5,425 bases of DNA, from NCBI GenBank assembly GCA_030039655.1, contig JASHVC010000188.1, positions 1-5,425 on the forward strand, read 5' to 3'. A model generated the notes under the pieces. The model searched no databases. It was given only the letters and a program-made list of their open reading frames with translations, and was not told the DNA's origin. Source of the DNA: Xanthobacteraceae bacterium. GTDB lineage: Bacteria; Pseudomonadota; Alphaproteobacteria; Rhizobiales; Xanthobacteraceae. This document shows, piece by piece, positions 1 to 4,791 of this stretch; the stretch's first letter is position 1; each line of letters opens with the position of its first letter. A program made the translations under genes and the position numbers.

Positions 1-318
1 ATCCTCGATAATAGCGAACGGCACAATCGCTCGGCGCGAAAGCGTGATCAGGGCGAGGCTTATTAGCTGCTCGCCATCGCGTGCTTCAACAACGCCCTTC
101 CAATCCGTGGCAGTGGGAAAACTGGTCAGCGGCGCGCCCAGCCGCTCACGGATTTCTGCATGCACGCCGCTTTCCACATCGTCCGCCCAGACTCCGGGGC
201 GAACGGCGCGAAAGCCTTGAAGCTCGGAGTGAGAAATGTAGCTGGGTGTTAGATTTCGCACAAAGAACTCAGCAAGCTCGCGCGCGTTCGAAGATTTGTC
301 CGAGATTGAAATTCTCAT
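1..318 (-). CDS. GNAT-like acetyltransferase, N-terminal part (cut by window edge)
   Basis: An open frame of 106 codons starts at ATG 316-318 and runs off the left edge without a stop. An in-frame TAA lies at 331-333 with no other start between, so this ATG is the only reasonable start. The Shine-Dalgarno match is poor. The protein opens MRISISDKSSNARELAEFF and later has a pattern of strand-like residues (LISLALITLSRRAIVPFAIIED, about residues 85-106). In many GNAT N-acetyltransferases a central strand ending in IED or similar immediately precedes the acetyl-CoA-binding motif A (R/Q-x-x-G-x-G/A). That motif would lie just outside the window, so the assignment rests on resemblance of the N-terminal half only. 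Substrate is unknown. Third codon positions are G/C-rich, as in neighbouring genes. I am fairly sure it is a gene and moderately sure of the family. Confidence 0.62.
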   Translation of the reverse strand, partial: MRISISDKSSNARELAEFFVRNLTPSYISHSELQGFRAVRPGVWADDVESGVHAEIRERLGAPLTSFPTATDWKGVVEARDGEQLISLALITLSRRAIVPFAIIED

Positions 319-334
319 CGCGGGCTCGCGTTAG

Positions 335-508
335 CGTATTAGAAAAATAGCAAACGAAGGAATTACTTGCCGAGTCATCCTCTTTAGCCAGAGTAGCGCA
401 TGCCCAAGGTGCCCCGTTTTCAATTCCAAAGAGGAAACGCCGGAAGTTGATGTCGCGGCGTTCGCGCTGCCGCGCTTTATTACCGAGGTGGTGACGAAGG
501 CGCGTTGA
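335..508 (+). pseudogene. Possible C-terminal gene remnant (orphan frame, no start codon)
   Basis: After an in-frame TAG at 332-334, a plus-strand frame stays open for 57 codons to TGA 506-508 but contains no ATG, GTG or TTG. From about 410 it reads CPVFNSKEETPEVDVAAF and ends RFITEVVTKAR. Its codons near the end (GTC GCG GCG TTC GCG CTG CCG CGC) have the G/C-rich third positions of real genes here, and it stops one base before the stop of the convergent cupin gene, as a genuine gene end would. The first 25 codons do not look coding. I do not recognise the family. It may be the tail of a decayed gene, or chance openness in GC-rich DNA. Confidence 0.2.
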
Positions 509-509
509 A

Positions 510-998
510 TCAGGTCGCGGCCGCCTGCAGTTCGAGCAGCTCCGGATCGCGGTATTGCGGCCGAAGCGGCACGGCTTTGCTCAACAGCGTTTGCACGTGA
601 CACGTCTCGGCGCCGTCATTGATAATCTCGTGGTGGGTGAATGGCGGGCAGGCGATCAAATCCCATTTGCCTAGCCGCGCTTCCGCCACTTCGTCACCGT
701 CAAAGAAGCGAATCAGGCACGCGCCGCCAAGGATGAAGAAGGTTTCTTCGGTCTCGTGGCAATGCACCGGAATTCGGTTGCCCGCCGGCATCGATTGAAC
801 CGACATCGTAAAGGCCGTGGGCTCGAGGCCGCCGCGGCGATCGTTCGGGTCGACCGAGCCGCTCGCCCCGATGTAGCGGCGCTGCGCGCGCGCGAATTTC
901 GGGTCCTTTTGCGTCTCGAAGCCAAACACCGTCCAGTCTTCACGCCGGTCGGCAAAGCGCGCGACGCGGCGATTAATGCGGTCCTGAAGGCCACTCAT
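510..998 (-). CDS. Single-domain cupin protein
   Basis: A 162-residue protein with one cupin beta-barrel. Cupin motif 1 is visible as H79-C-H81-x3-E85 followed by the glycines of ILGG (residues 89-92). Motif 2 is G110...P118-P-F-T-H-H123-x3-N127. H79, H81, E85 and H123 supply the usual set of metal ligands, so metal binding is likely, although the motif 2 glycine is replaced by F120. The N-terminal 60 residues are charged and hold no recognised domain. No signal peptide or membrane segment is seen, so it is probably cytoplasmic. Single-domain cupins of this size include dioxygenases, isomerases and ligand-binding proteins, and the sequence does not separate these. The start ATG 996-998 is supported by a GGGGA Shine-Dalgarno seven bases upstream. 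The gene is divergent from pirin, itself a double cupin. Confidence 0.88.
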   Translation of the reverse strand: MSGLQDRINRRVARFADRREDWTVFGFETQKDPKFARAQRRYIGASGSVDPNDRRGGLEPTAFTMSVQSMPAGNRIPVHCHETEETFFILGGACLIRFFDGDEVAEARLGKWDLIACPPFTHHEIINDGAETCHVQTLLSKAVPLRPQYRDPELLELQAAAT

Positions 999-1005
999 GA
1001 GTCAT

Positions 1006-1010
1006 TCCCC
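1006..1010 (-). promoter_or_regulatory. Ribosome binding site of the cupin gene
   Basis: On the minus strand GGGGA lies seven bases before ATG 996-998. It supports this start over the nearby out-of-frame ATGs at 1003-1005 and 1010-1012. Confidence 0.6.
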
Positions 1011-1042
1011 ATGTTGCTGATCCCGGACTTCGGCGAGTGCAG

Positions 1043-1071
1043 AATCTGAGACCTCGCGATGTTTTAGTCAA
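1043..1071 (-). promoter_or_regulatory. Candidate sigma-70-type promoter of the cupin gene
   Basis: On the minus strand TTGACT (1066-1071, five of six to the -35 consensus) is followed after exactly 17 bases by CAGATT (1043-1048, three of six to the -10 consensus). Transcription would begin near 1036 and leave a leader of roughly 38 bases containing the Shine-Dalgarno. The -10 is weak, so this is an inference, and an activator may be required. The GCCAA-N8-TTGGC inverted repeat lies directly upstream of the -35. Confidence 0.4.
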
Positions 1072-1072
1072 C

Positions 1073-1090
1073 GCCAACCCAGCACTTGGC
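1073..1090. repeat. Inverted repeat GCCAA-N8-TTGGC
   Basis: Five-base perfect arms (1073-1077 and 1086-1090) flank eight bases. The repeat sits one base upstream of the candidate -35 of the cupin gene, a typical activator position. Arms this short can occur by chance. What makes it notable is that the same half-site recurs in the repeat at 1120-1138. Confidence 0.3.
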
Positions 1091-1119
1091 GAGACGCCCG
1101 ATGTGACCGCGAAATCAGC

Positions 1120-1138
1120 CGTTTGGTTCAGCCAAACG
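1120..1138. repeat. Perfect inverted repeat CGTTTGG-TTCAG-CCAAACG (operator candidate)
   Basis: Two perfect seven-base arms (1120-1126 and 1132-1138) are separated by five bases. It lies in the divergent gap, about 110 bases before the pirin start and about 120 before the cupin start. No T-run follows on either strand, so it is a poor terminator; a protein-binding site for a dimeric regulator is the more natural reading. No known operator was recognised. Confidence 0.4.
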
Positions 1139-1236
1139 TGAGTAGCCAAGGTTGCAGGCCATCCCATAAGGTATTGCCGCGATCAACGAAATGGCCATCT
1201 AAGCGCTGTTACGCCGCGAAGGCGACGAAAGCAGTT

Positions 1237-1240
1237 GAGG
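1237..1240 (+). promoter_or_regulatory. Ribosome binding site that fixes the pirin start
   Basis: GAGG lies eight bases before ATG 1249-1251. The frame remains open upstream to a TTG at 1123, but those 42 codons look non-coding (many Lys, Arg, Ser and Cys, no pirin likeness) and lack a comparable site, so the later ATG was chosen. Confidence 0.6.
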
Positions 1241-1248
1241 CGCGCATC

Positions 1249-2169
1249 ATGGGTTTTTTCCCGGCCAAAGACCCTATTCCGGGCGACACACGTTCGAGCG
1301 ACGCCGTTACCCAAGTGATCGTGCCGCGTTCGGTCGATCTCGGCGGCTTCCAGGTGCATCGCGCCCTGCCCTCCGCCCAGTCGCGCATGGTCGGGCCGTT
1401 TATTTTCTTCGACCATTTCGGCCCGGCAGTGTTTCGTGCCGGTGACGGCGTCGACGTGCGGCCGCACCCGCACATTGGCCTTGCCACCGTCACGTACCTC
1501 TTCGACGGCGAGATCGTGCATCGCGACAGCCTGGGCTCCGCGATGCCTATCCGGCCCGGCGCGGTGAACTGGATGACGGCCGGGCGCGGTATCGTGCATT
1601 CCGAGCGCACCGCCCCGGAACACCGCGGCCGCGGCGAGCCGCTGCACGGCCTGCAATTATGGGTGGCTCTGCCGGTCAAGAACGAAGAAACTGCGCCCGC
1701 TTTCGCCCACACCGCAGCAACCGACATTCCTGAACTGCGCGAAAACGGCATGACGCTGCGCCTCGTTGCCGGCACGCTGCATGGCCTGCAGTCGCCAGTC
1801 GCGACCTCGTGGGACACATTGTTTCTGGAAGTGCGGCTGAAGGCCGGCACCACGCTGCCGCTCGATGCCGAACACGAGGAACGCGCCGTCTATGTGATTG
1901 CGGGCGAGATCGAAATCGGCGGCGATCGGCACGGCCCGGAACGGCTTTTGGTACTGCGGCCGGGCGATCGCGTCGTGGTGCGCGCCGTAAGCGACGCACA
2001 CTTCGTGGTGGTCGGCGGCGCGGCCATGGACGGGCCGCGCCACATCTGGTGGAATTTCGTTTCCTCGCGCAAGGAACGCATCGAGGCAGCGAAGGCCGAT
2101 TGGAAGGCCGGCCGCTTCGCGATTGTTCCCGGCGACACGACGGAATTCATTCCGCTGCCGGAGTCGTAG
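1249..2169 (+). CDS. Pirin family protein
   Basis: A 306-residue protein of the pirin family, a two-domain cupin. The N-terminal domain (about 20-140) carries the hallmark metal site: H73-P-H75, then H117-S-E119 in the segment VNWMTAGRGIVHSE. All four ligands that bind iron in pirins are therefore present. The flanking family signatures VTYLFDGEIVHRDSLG and RPGAVNW are also clear. The C-terminal pirin domain (about 185-290) ends in the typical GPRHIWWNFVSS, followed by a helical tail. Known pirins are cytoplasmic; some bacterial ones act as quercetin 2,3-dioxygenases and others are redox sensors or bind metabolic enzymes, so the in vivo substrate here is open. Length is slightly above the usual 230-300. 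It is divergent from the cupin gene and convergent with the csbD-like gene, ending 14 bases from it with no terminator hairpin. Confidence 0.95.
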   Translation: MGFFPAKDPIPGDTRSSDAVTQVIVPRSVDLGGFQVHRALPSAQSRMVGPFIFFDHFGPAVFRAGDGVDVRPHPHIGLATVTYLFDGEIVHRDSLGSAMPIRPGAVNWMTAGRGIVHSERTAPEHRGRGEPLHGLQLWVALPVKNEETAPAFAHTAATDIPELRENGMTLRLVAGTLHGLQSPVATSWDTLFLEVRLKAGTTLPLDAEHEERAVYVIAGEIEIGGDRHGPERLLVLRPGDRVVVRAVSDAHFVVVGGAAMDGPRHIWWNFVSSRKERIEAAKADWKAGRFAIVPGDTTEFIPLPES

Positions 2170-2183
2170 ACGGACCGCTGCCC

Positions 2184-2393
2184 TCAGGCCGCGTGGCGCT
2201 GCGAGCGCACCCACGCCTCCACTTCGCGCTCGGCTTGGGCCTTGGCAAAACCGTATCGCGCGCGCAGGCGGCCGATCAGTTCCTCGCGGCGGCCGGCAAT
2301 GCGAGTGAGATCCTCATCGGTGAGCTTCGCCCAGTTGTTGAGGACCTTGTCCTTGAAGTTGATCCAATCGACTTGGATGGCGTTCCAGTTCAT
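2184..2393 (-). CDS. CsbD family small stress protein
   Basis: A 69-residue protein starting MNWNAIQVDWINFKDKV, the characteristic CsbD opening (MNW-x2-I-x2-xW-x2-FK). It continues with the family core of W-x-KLTD-x-DL, an IAG-R-x2-L-IG-x-L segment and an RYG-x-AK-x-QAE segment near residues 45-57. It is small, charged, helical and presumably cytoplasmic. CsbD proteins accumulate under general stress (sigma-B in Bacillus, general stress regulons elsewhere); no biochemical activity is established. The frame is open 33 bases further to an ATG at 2424-2426, but the internal ATG 2391-2393 matches the family's usual N terminus and has AAGGA eight bases upstream. No EcfG-type promoter (GGAAC-N17-CGTT) was found upstream by eye. 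Confidence 0.92.
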   Translation of the reverse strand: MNWNAIQVDWINFKDKVLNNWAKLTDEDLTRIAGRREELIGRLRARYGFAKAQAEREVEAWVRSQRHAA

Positions 2394-2401
2394 CGCGGTC
2401 G

Positions 2402-2406
2402 TCCTT
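2402..2406 (-). promoter_or_regulatory. Ribosome binding site that fixes the csbD-like start
   Basis: On the minus strand AAGGA, within an A-rich stretch, lies eight bases before ATG 2391-2393. It favours this start over the upstream in-frame ATG at 2424-2426. Confidence 0.65.
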
Positions 2407-2421
2407 TTTCGGGGGGCAAGC

Positions 2422-2439
2422 GACACGGCGCACCGCGTC
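2422..2439. repeat. Imperfect inverted repeat upstream of the csbD-like gene
   Basis: GACACGG (2422-2428) and CCGCGTC (2433-2439) pair at six of seven positions around the loop CGCA. It lies about 30 bases upstream of the csbD-like start, so it could be a leader hairpin or an operator. GC-rich DNA yields such repeats by chance fairly often. Confidence 0.22.
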
Positions 2440-2600
2440 AGCGCACCTGGATGACAGACCGGCGATGCGGCCTCAATTCGGCGATATCGGGGTCATTCCG
2501 CGATCAATCTTGGCACTCGGGAACCGTTGGCCACGCTGAGTCGGCCGTGGTGTAAGATGCGGCGAGATTTCCTTGCCGGCCGGGAGCATCTGTCGCCGCC

Positions 2601-3140
2601 ATGATCAACGATCCAAATGGACTCTTCCGCCTAGCTCCACAGATCCTCGCGGTCGCGAGCCTGGCGTTTCTTGCCGGCTGCATCGACTCCGCCGAACCAC
2701 TCCTTGGCGACGCCCGACCGCTCCTTGGGGAGCGACTTGACCTCCAGCTTTACGCAATGCGCGAGAACGTTGTGTACGATCCCGCGACGGCAAACTTTAT
2801 TTGGCAAAATGGACGTTATGCGCGCACGGGCGGCACCGACACATCGCTTCACGATTTCACCCTCCATCCCTTCCGAGGTTCGGACCTTATCGCGCAGGAA
2901 ATTCACGCCGGCGCTCCGGTCAATTACGCGATCCTGCGCAAGCTGGCGGAAGGCACTTATCTAGTTTTTGTCATTGACGAAGCCGACGCCGACAAGGCAA
3001 CGCGCAAGAAGTTCTGCGGCAAAAGGCTGGTGGCAGGCTGCACTGTCACGACGCGCCAGGCCGTGCTTGCGTTTGCCCGCGCCAGCGCCGCAAAACGGCC
3101 CTCGGTAGGCGGACTCGTCCTGCTGCTCGCCGAGCAATAG
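2601..3140 (+). CDS. Predicted lipoprotein of unknown function
   Basis: A 179-residue protein with a lipoprotein signal: n-region to R10, hydrophobic h-region (about 11-23), and lipobox L24-A-G-C27. Lipidation on C27 is expected. I28 rather than Asp follows, so under the Lol sorting rule the protein should go to the outer membrane, facing the periplasm. The mature part is about 150 residues with no recognised domain. It starts with a small in-frame repeat, PLLGDAR then PLLGERL (residues 33-46). A pair of cysteines, C139 and C147, could form a disulfide. The long hydrophobic stretch around 119-126 (TYLVFVID) looks like a buried beta strand rather than a membrane helix. The start ATG 2601-2603 has only a distant GGGAG, 14 bases upstream, so translation may be weak. 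It precedes meaB by 28 bases in the same direction and may be co-transcribed, but no functional link is known. Confidence 0.8.
   Translation: MINDPNGLFRLAPQILAVASLAFLAGCIDSAEPLLGDARPLLGERLDLQLYAMRENVVYDPATANFIWQNGRYARTGGTDTSLHDFTLHPFRGSDLIAQEIHAGAPVNYAILRKLAEGTYLVFVIDEADADKATRKKFCGKRLVAGCTVTTRQAVLAFARASAAKRPSVGGLVLLLAEQ
2697..2738 (+). repeat. In-frame tandem repeat of 21 bases (PLLG motif)
   Basis: Two imperfect 21-base copies begin at 2697 and 2718, each containing CTCCTTGG, and encode PLLGDAR and PLLGERL just after the lipidated cysteine. It probably arose by local duplication in the linker. Confidence 0.4.
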
Positions 3141-3168
3141 TCTTACCGAGCACGCACGACAAAACACC

Positions 3169-4161
3169 ATGGCCGCGCCCACCATGCCCATTGAAGTCGA
3201 GCGCCTCGCGGAAGCGGTCCGCGCCGGTGAGCGCACCGTATTATCGCGAGCGATTACGCTCATCGAAAGCAAGCGGGCCGACCATCGCGGCGCCGCTGCG
3301 GCGCTGACGCAGACTCTGTTGAGTGCGACCGGCAAGGCGGTGCGGGTCGGTATTACCGGCTCGCCAGGCGTCGGCAAATCGACGTTGATCGACGCCCTCG
3401 GTTCCATGCTTACAGGCCAAGGCCACAAGGTTGCCGTGCTGGCGGTCGACCCATCCTCGCGGCGCACCGGCGGATCGATTCTGGCCGATAAGACGCGCAT
3501 GGCGCGCCTCGCGAACGATGCCAACGCCTTCATCCGTCCCTCGCCCTCATCGGGCACGCTCGGCGGCGTCGCTGCGAAGACGCGAGAAACCATGCTGTTG
3601 TGTGAGGCCGCCGGCTACGACGTTGTGCTGGTCGAGACCGTGGGTGTCGGCCAGTCGGAGATCGCGGTCTCCGACATGACCGACTTTTTCTTGGTGCTTG
3701 TGCTGCCGGGCGCCGGCGATGAATTGCAAGCGCTCAAGAAGGGCGTGATCGAACTCGCCGATATGATCGCCATCAACAAAGCTGACGGCGACAATCTCGC
3801 ACGCGCCAAGGCCGCTGCGGCCGAGTATAAGGCGGCCCTGCATATCCTTACGCCCGCCTCATCAAATTGGTCGCCGCCGGTGATCACCTGCTCCGCGCTC
3901 AAGGGCGATGGCATTTCCGATCTGTGGTCGAACATCCTCGATCATCGCGAACGCCTCACCGCATCGGGCGAACTGGCAAAACGCCGCGGCGAGCAGCAGG
4001 TGAAATGGATGTGGACCATGCTCGAAGAACGCCTGTTTGCGCCGTTGCGATCGGATCGCGCGGTCAGAGCGGAAATGCCGAAGATCGAAGCTGAAGTCTC
4101 GGCTGGCCGCCTGGCACCCGCCGCCGCCGTCGAGAAGATCGCCGCAATGCTGGAACTGTAA
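3169..4161 (+). CDS. meaB: Methylmalonyl-CoA mutase-associated GTPase MeaB
   Basis: A 330-residue G3E-family P-loop GTPase, the usual MeaB/ArgK length. Visible motifs in order: Walker A G64-SPGVGKST (K70, S71); the VDPSSRRTGGSILADKTRM segment (93-111); the R123-PSPSSGTLGG region; Walker B/switch DVVLVETVGVGQSE (151-164); base-recognition N203-KAD206; G5-like SALKGDG (242-248). The C-terminal arm (about 265-330) forms the dimerisation extension in characterised MeaB. MeaB chaperones adenosylcobalamin-dependent methylmalonyl-CoA mutase, gating cofactor loading and protecting it from inactivation, in cytoplasmic propionyl-CoA breakdown. The old label LAO/AO transport ATPase is a misnomer. No mutase gene is in the window. 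ATG 3169-3171 was taken as start; the in-frame ATG 3184-3186 (residue 6) is an alternative, and neither has a good Shine-Dalgarno. The stop is four bases from the pcp start. Confidence 0.95.
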   Translation: MAAPTMPIEVERLAEAVRAGERTVLSRAITLIESKRADHRGAAAALTQTLLSATGKAVRVGITGSPGVGKSTLIDALGSMLTGQGHKVAVLAVDPSSRRTGGSILADKTRMARLANDANAFIRPSPSSGTLGGVAAKTRETMLLCEAAGYDVVLVETVGVGQSEIAVSDMTDFFLVLVLPGAGDELQALKKGVIELADMIAINKADGDNLARAKAAAAEYKAALHILTPASSNWSPPVITCSALKGDGISDLWSNILDHRERLTASGELAKRRGEQQVKWMWTMLEERLFAPLRSDRAVRAEMPKIEAEVSAGRLAPAAAVEKIAAMLEL

Positions 4162-4165
4162 AGCG

Positions 4166-4789
4166 ATGCGCGTTGTTCTTGCCGGCTTCGGCCCGTTTCC
4201 CGGCGCGCCGGTCAACCCGAGCGGTATTTTGGCGCAAGCGCTCGCCCGCAAACGGCGCCCTGCCCTTGCGGGCCTACGTCGCACCGCCAGCGTATTTCCC
4301 ACAAGCTACGCGGCCGTCGATCGCGCGTTGCCTGAGCTGTTTGCGGAAAAGCCGGACATCGTGTTGGTCTTTGGGCTCGCTGGGCGCAGACGCGAGGTCT
4401 GCATCGAGACCCGCGCACGGAATGCCGTGTCGCCGCTGTTTCCCGATGCAAGCGGACACCGCCCTTCGCAGAATGTCATCAAGCTTGGCGGGCCGGAGTC
4501 GCTCGCCGGCCATGCGCCGTTCGTAAGACTCGTGAGCGCGGTCCGGGCACACAGAGTGCCGGCGCGGTTGTCACGCGATGCCGGGCGTTATCTGTGCAAT
4601 TACATTTATTGGCGCGCCTTGGAGCGGGCAGCCAACGGGCATCCGCTCGTGCAGTTCGTCCATATCCCGGCGGTGAATCTCAATCCCCAGCGAAAGCGGC
4701 GCGGACGCCGCCGCTCTTTGTCGCTTGCCGACCTCATCCGGGCTGGCGAAGGCGTGCTCATCGCGCTCGCCGCTGCAACTCGACGATAG
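4166..4789 (+). CDS. pcp: Pyroglutamyl-peptidase I (peptidase family C15)
   Basis: A 207-residue cytoplasmic cysteine peptidase that removes N-terminal pyroglutamate from peptides. The start MRVVLAGFGPFPGAPVNPS matches the family's opening (TGFxPFxGxxxNPS). The catalytic triad is intact: E81 in the GLAGRRREVCIETRARN region, C144 in DAGRYLCNYIYW, and H166 in FVHIPAV. The family's usual GQAGGR before the glutamate is altered to GLAGRRR. Residues 174-184 (PQRKRRGRRRS) are an unusually basic stretch near the C terminus. Length is typical, slightly short (usual 200-220). ATG 4166-4168 lies four bases after the meaB stop, so translational coupling is likely, and its own Shine-Dalgarno is weak (GGA 11 bases upstream). 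The frame is open upstream inside meaB but that part is out-of-frame shadow. The gene stops two bases from the convergent asparaginase. Confidence 0.93.
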   Translation: MRVVLAGFGPFPGAPVNPSGILAQALARKRRPALAGLRRTASVFPTSYAAVDRALPELFAEKPDIVLVFGLAGRRREVCIETRARNAVSPLFPDASGHRPSQNVIKLGGPESLAGHAPFVRLVSAVRAHRVPARLSRDAGRYLCNYIYWRALERAANGHPLVQFVHIPAVNLNPQRKRRGRRRSLSLADLIRAGEGVLIALAAATRR

Positions 4790-4791
4790 GG

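Noticed and set aside
331..603. Minus-strand open frame of 90 codons overlapping the cupin end
   Set aside because: It is a different frame of the cupin gene that runs into the intergenic region; composition is not protein-like.
1120..1138. Intrinsic terminator
   Set aside because: The inverted repeat is perfect, but no T-run follows on either strand and it lies between divergent genes, where no terminator is expected.
1123..1248. N-terminal extension of pirin from a TTG at 1123
   Set aside because: The 42 extra residues do not resemble pirin, overlap the inverted repeat, and the ATG at 1249 has a good GAGG ribosome binding site.
1209..1853. Long minus-strand open frame of 214 codons across pirin
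   Set aside because: It is antisense to a well-supported gene. Its Arg, Pro and Ser-rich product is typical of shadow frames in GC-rich DNA.
1809..2555. Plus-strand open frame of 248 codons across the pirin end and the csbD-like gene
   Set aside because: It is Arg-rich nonsense in another frame of pirin, then antisense of the csbD-like gene; no domain is seen.
2527..2558. Promoter TTGGCC...TAAGAT for the lipoprotein
   Set aside because: The 20-base spacer is too long and no extended -10 is present, so it is not annotated as a feature.
2961..3593. Minus-strand open frame of 210 codons over the lipoprotein end and meaB
   Set aside because: It is antisense to the strongly supported Walker A part of meaB and has no recognisable motif.
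4037..4165. Upstream extension of pcp inside meaB
   Set aside because: The pyroglutamyl-peptidase family starts at the MRVVLAGFGPFPG segment (4166); the upstream codons are meaB read out of frame.
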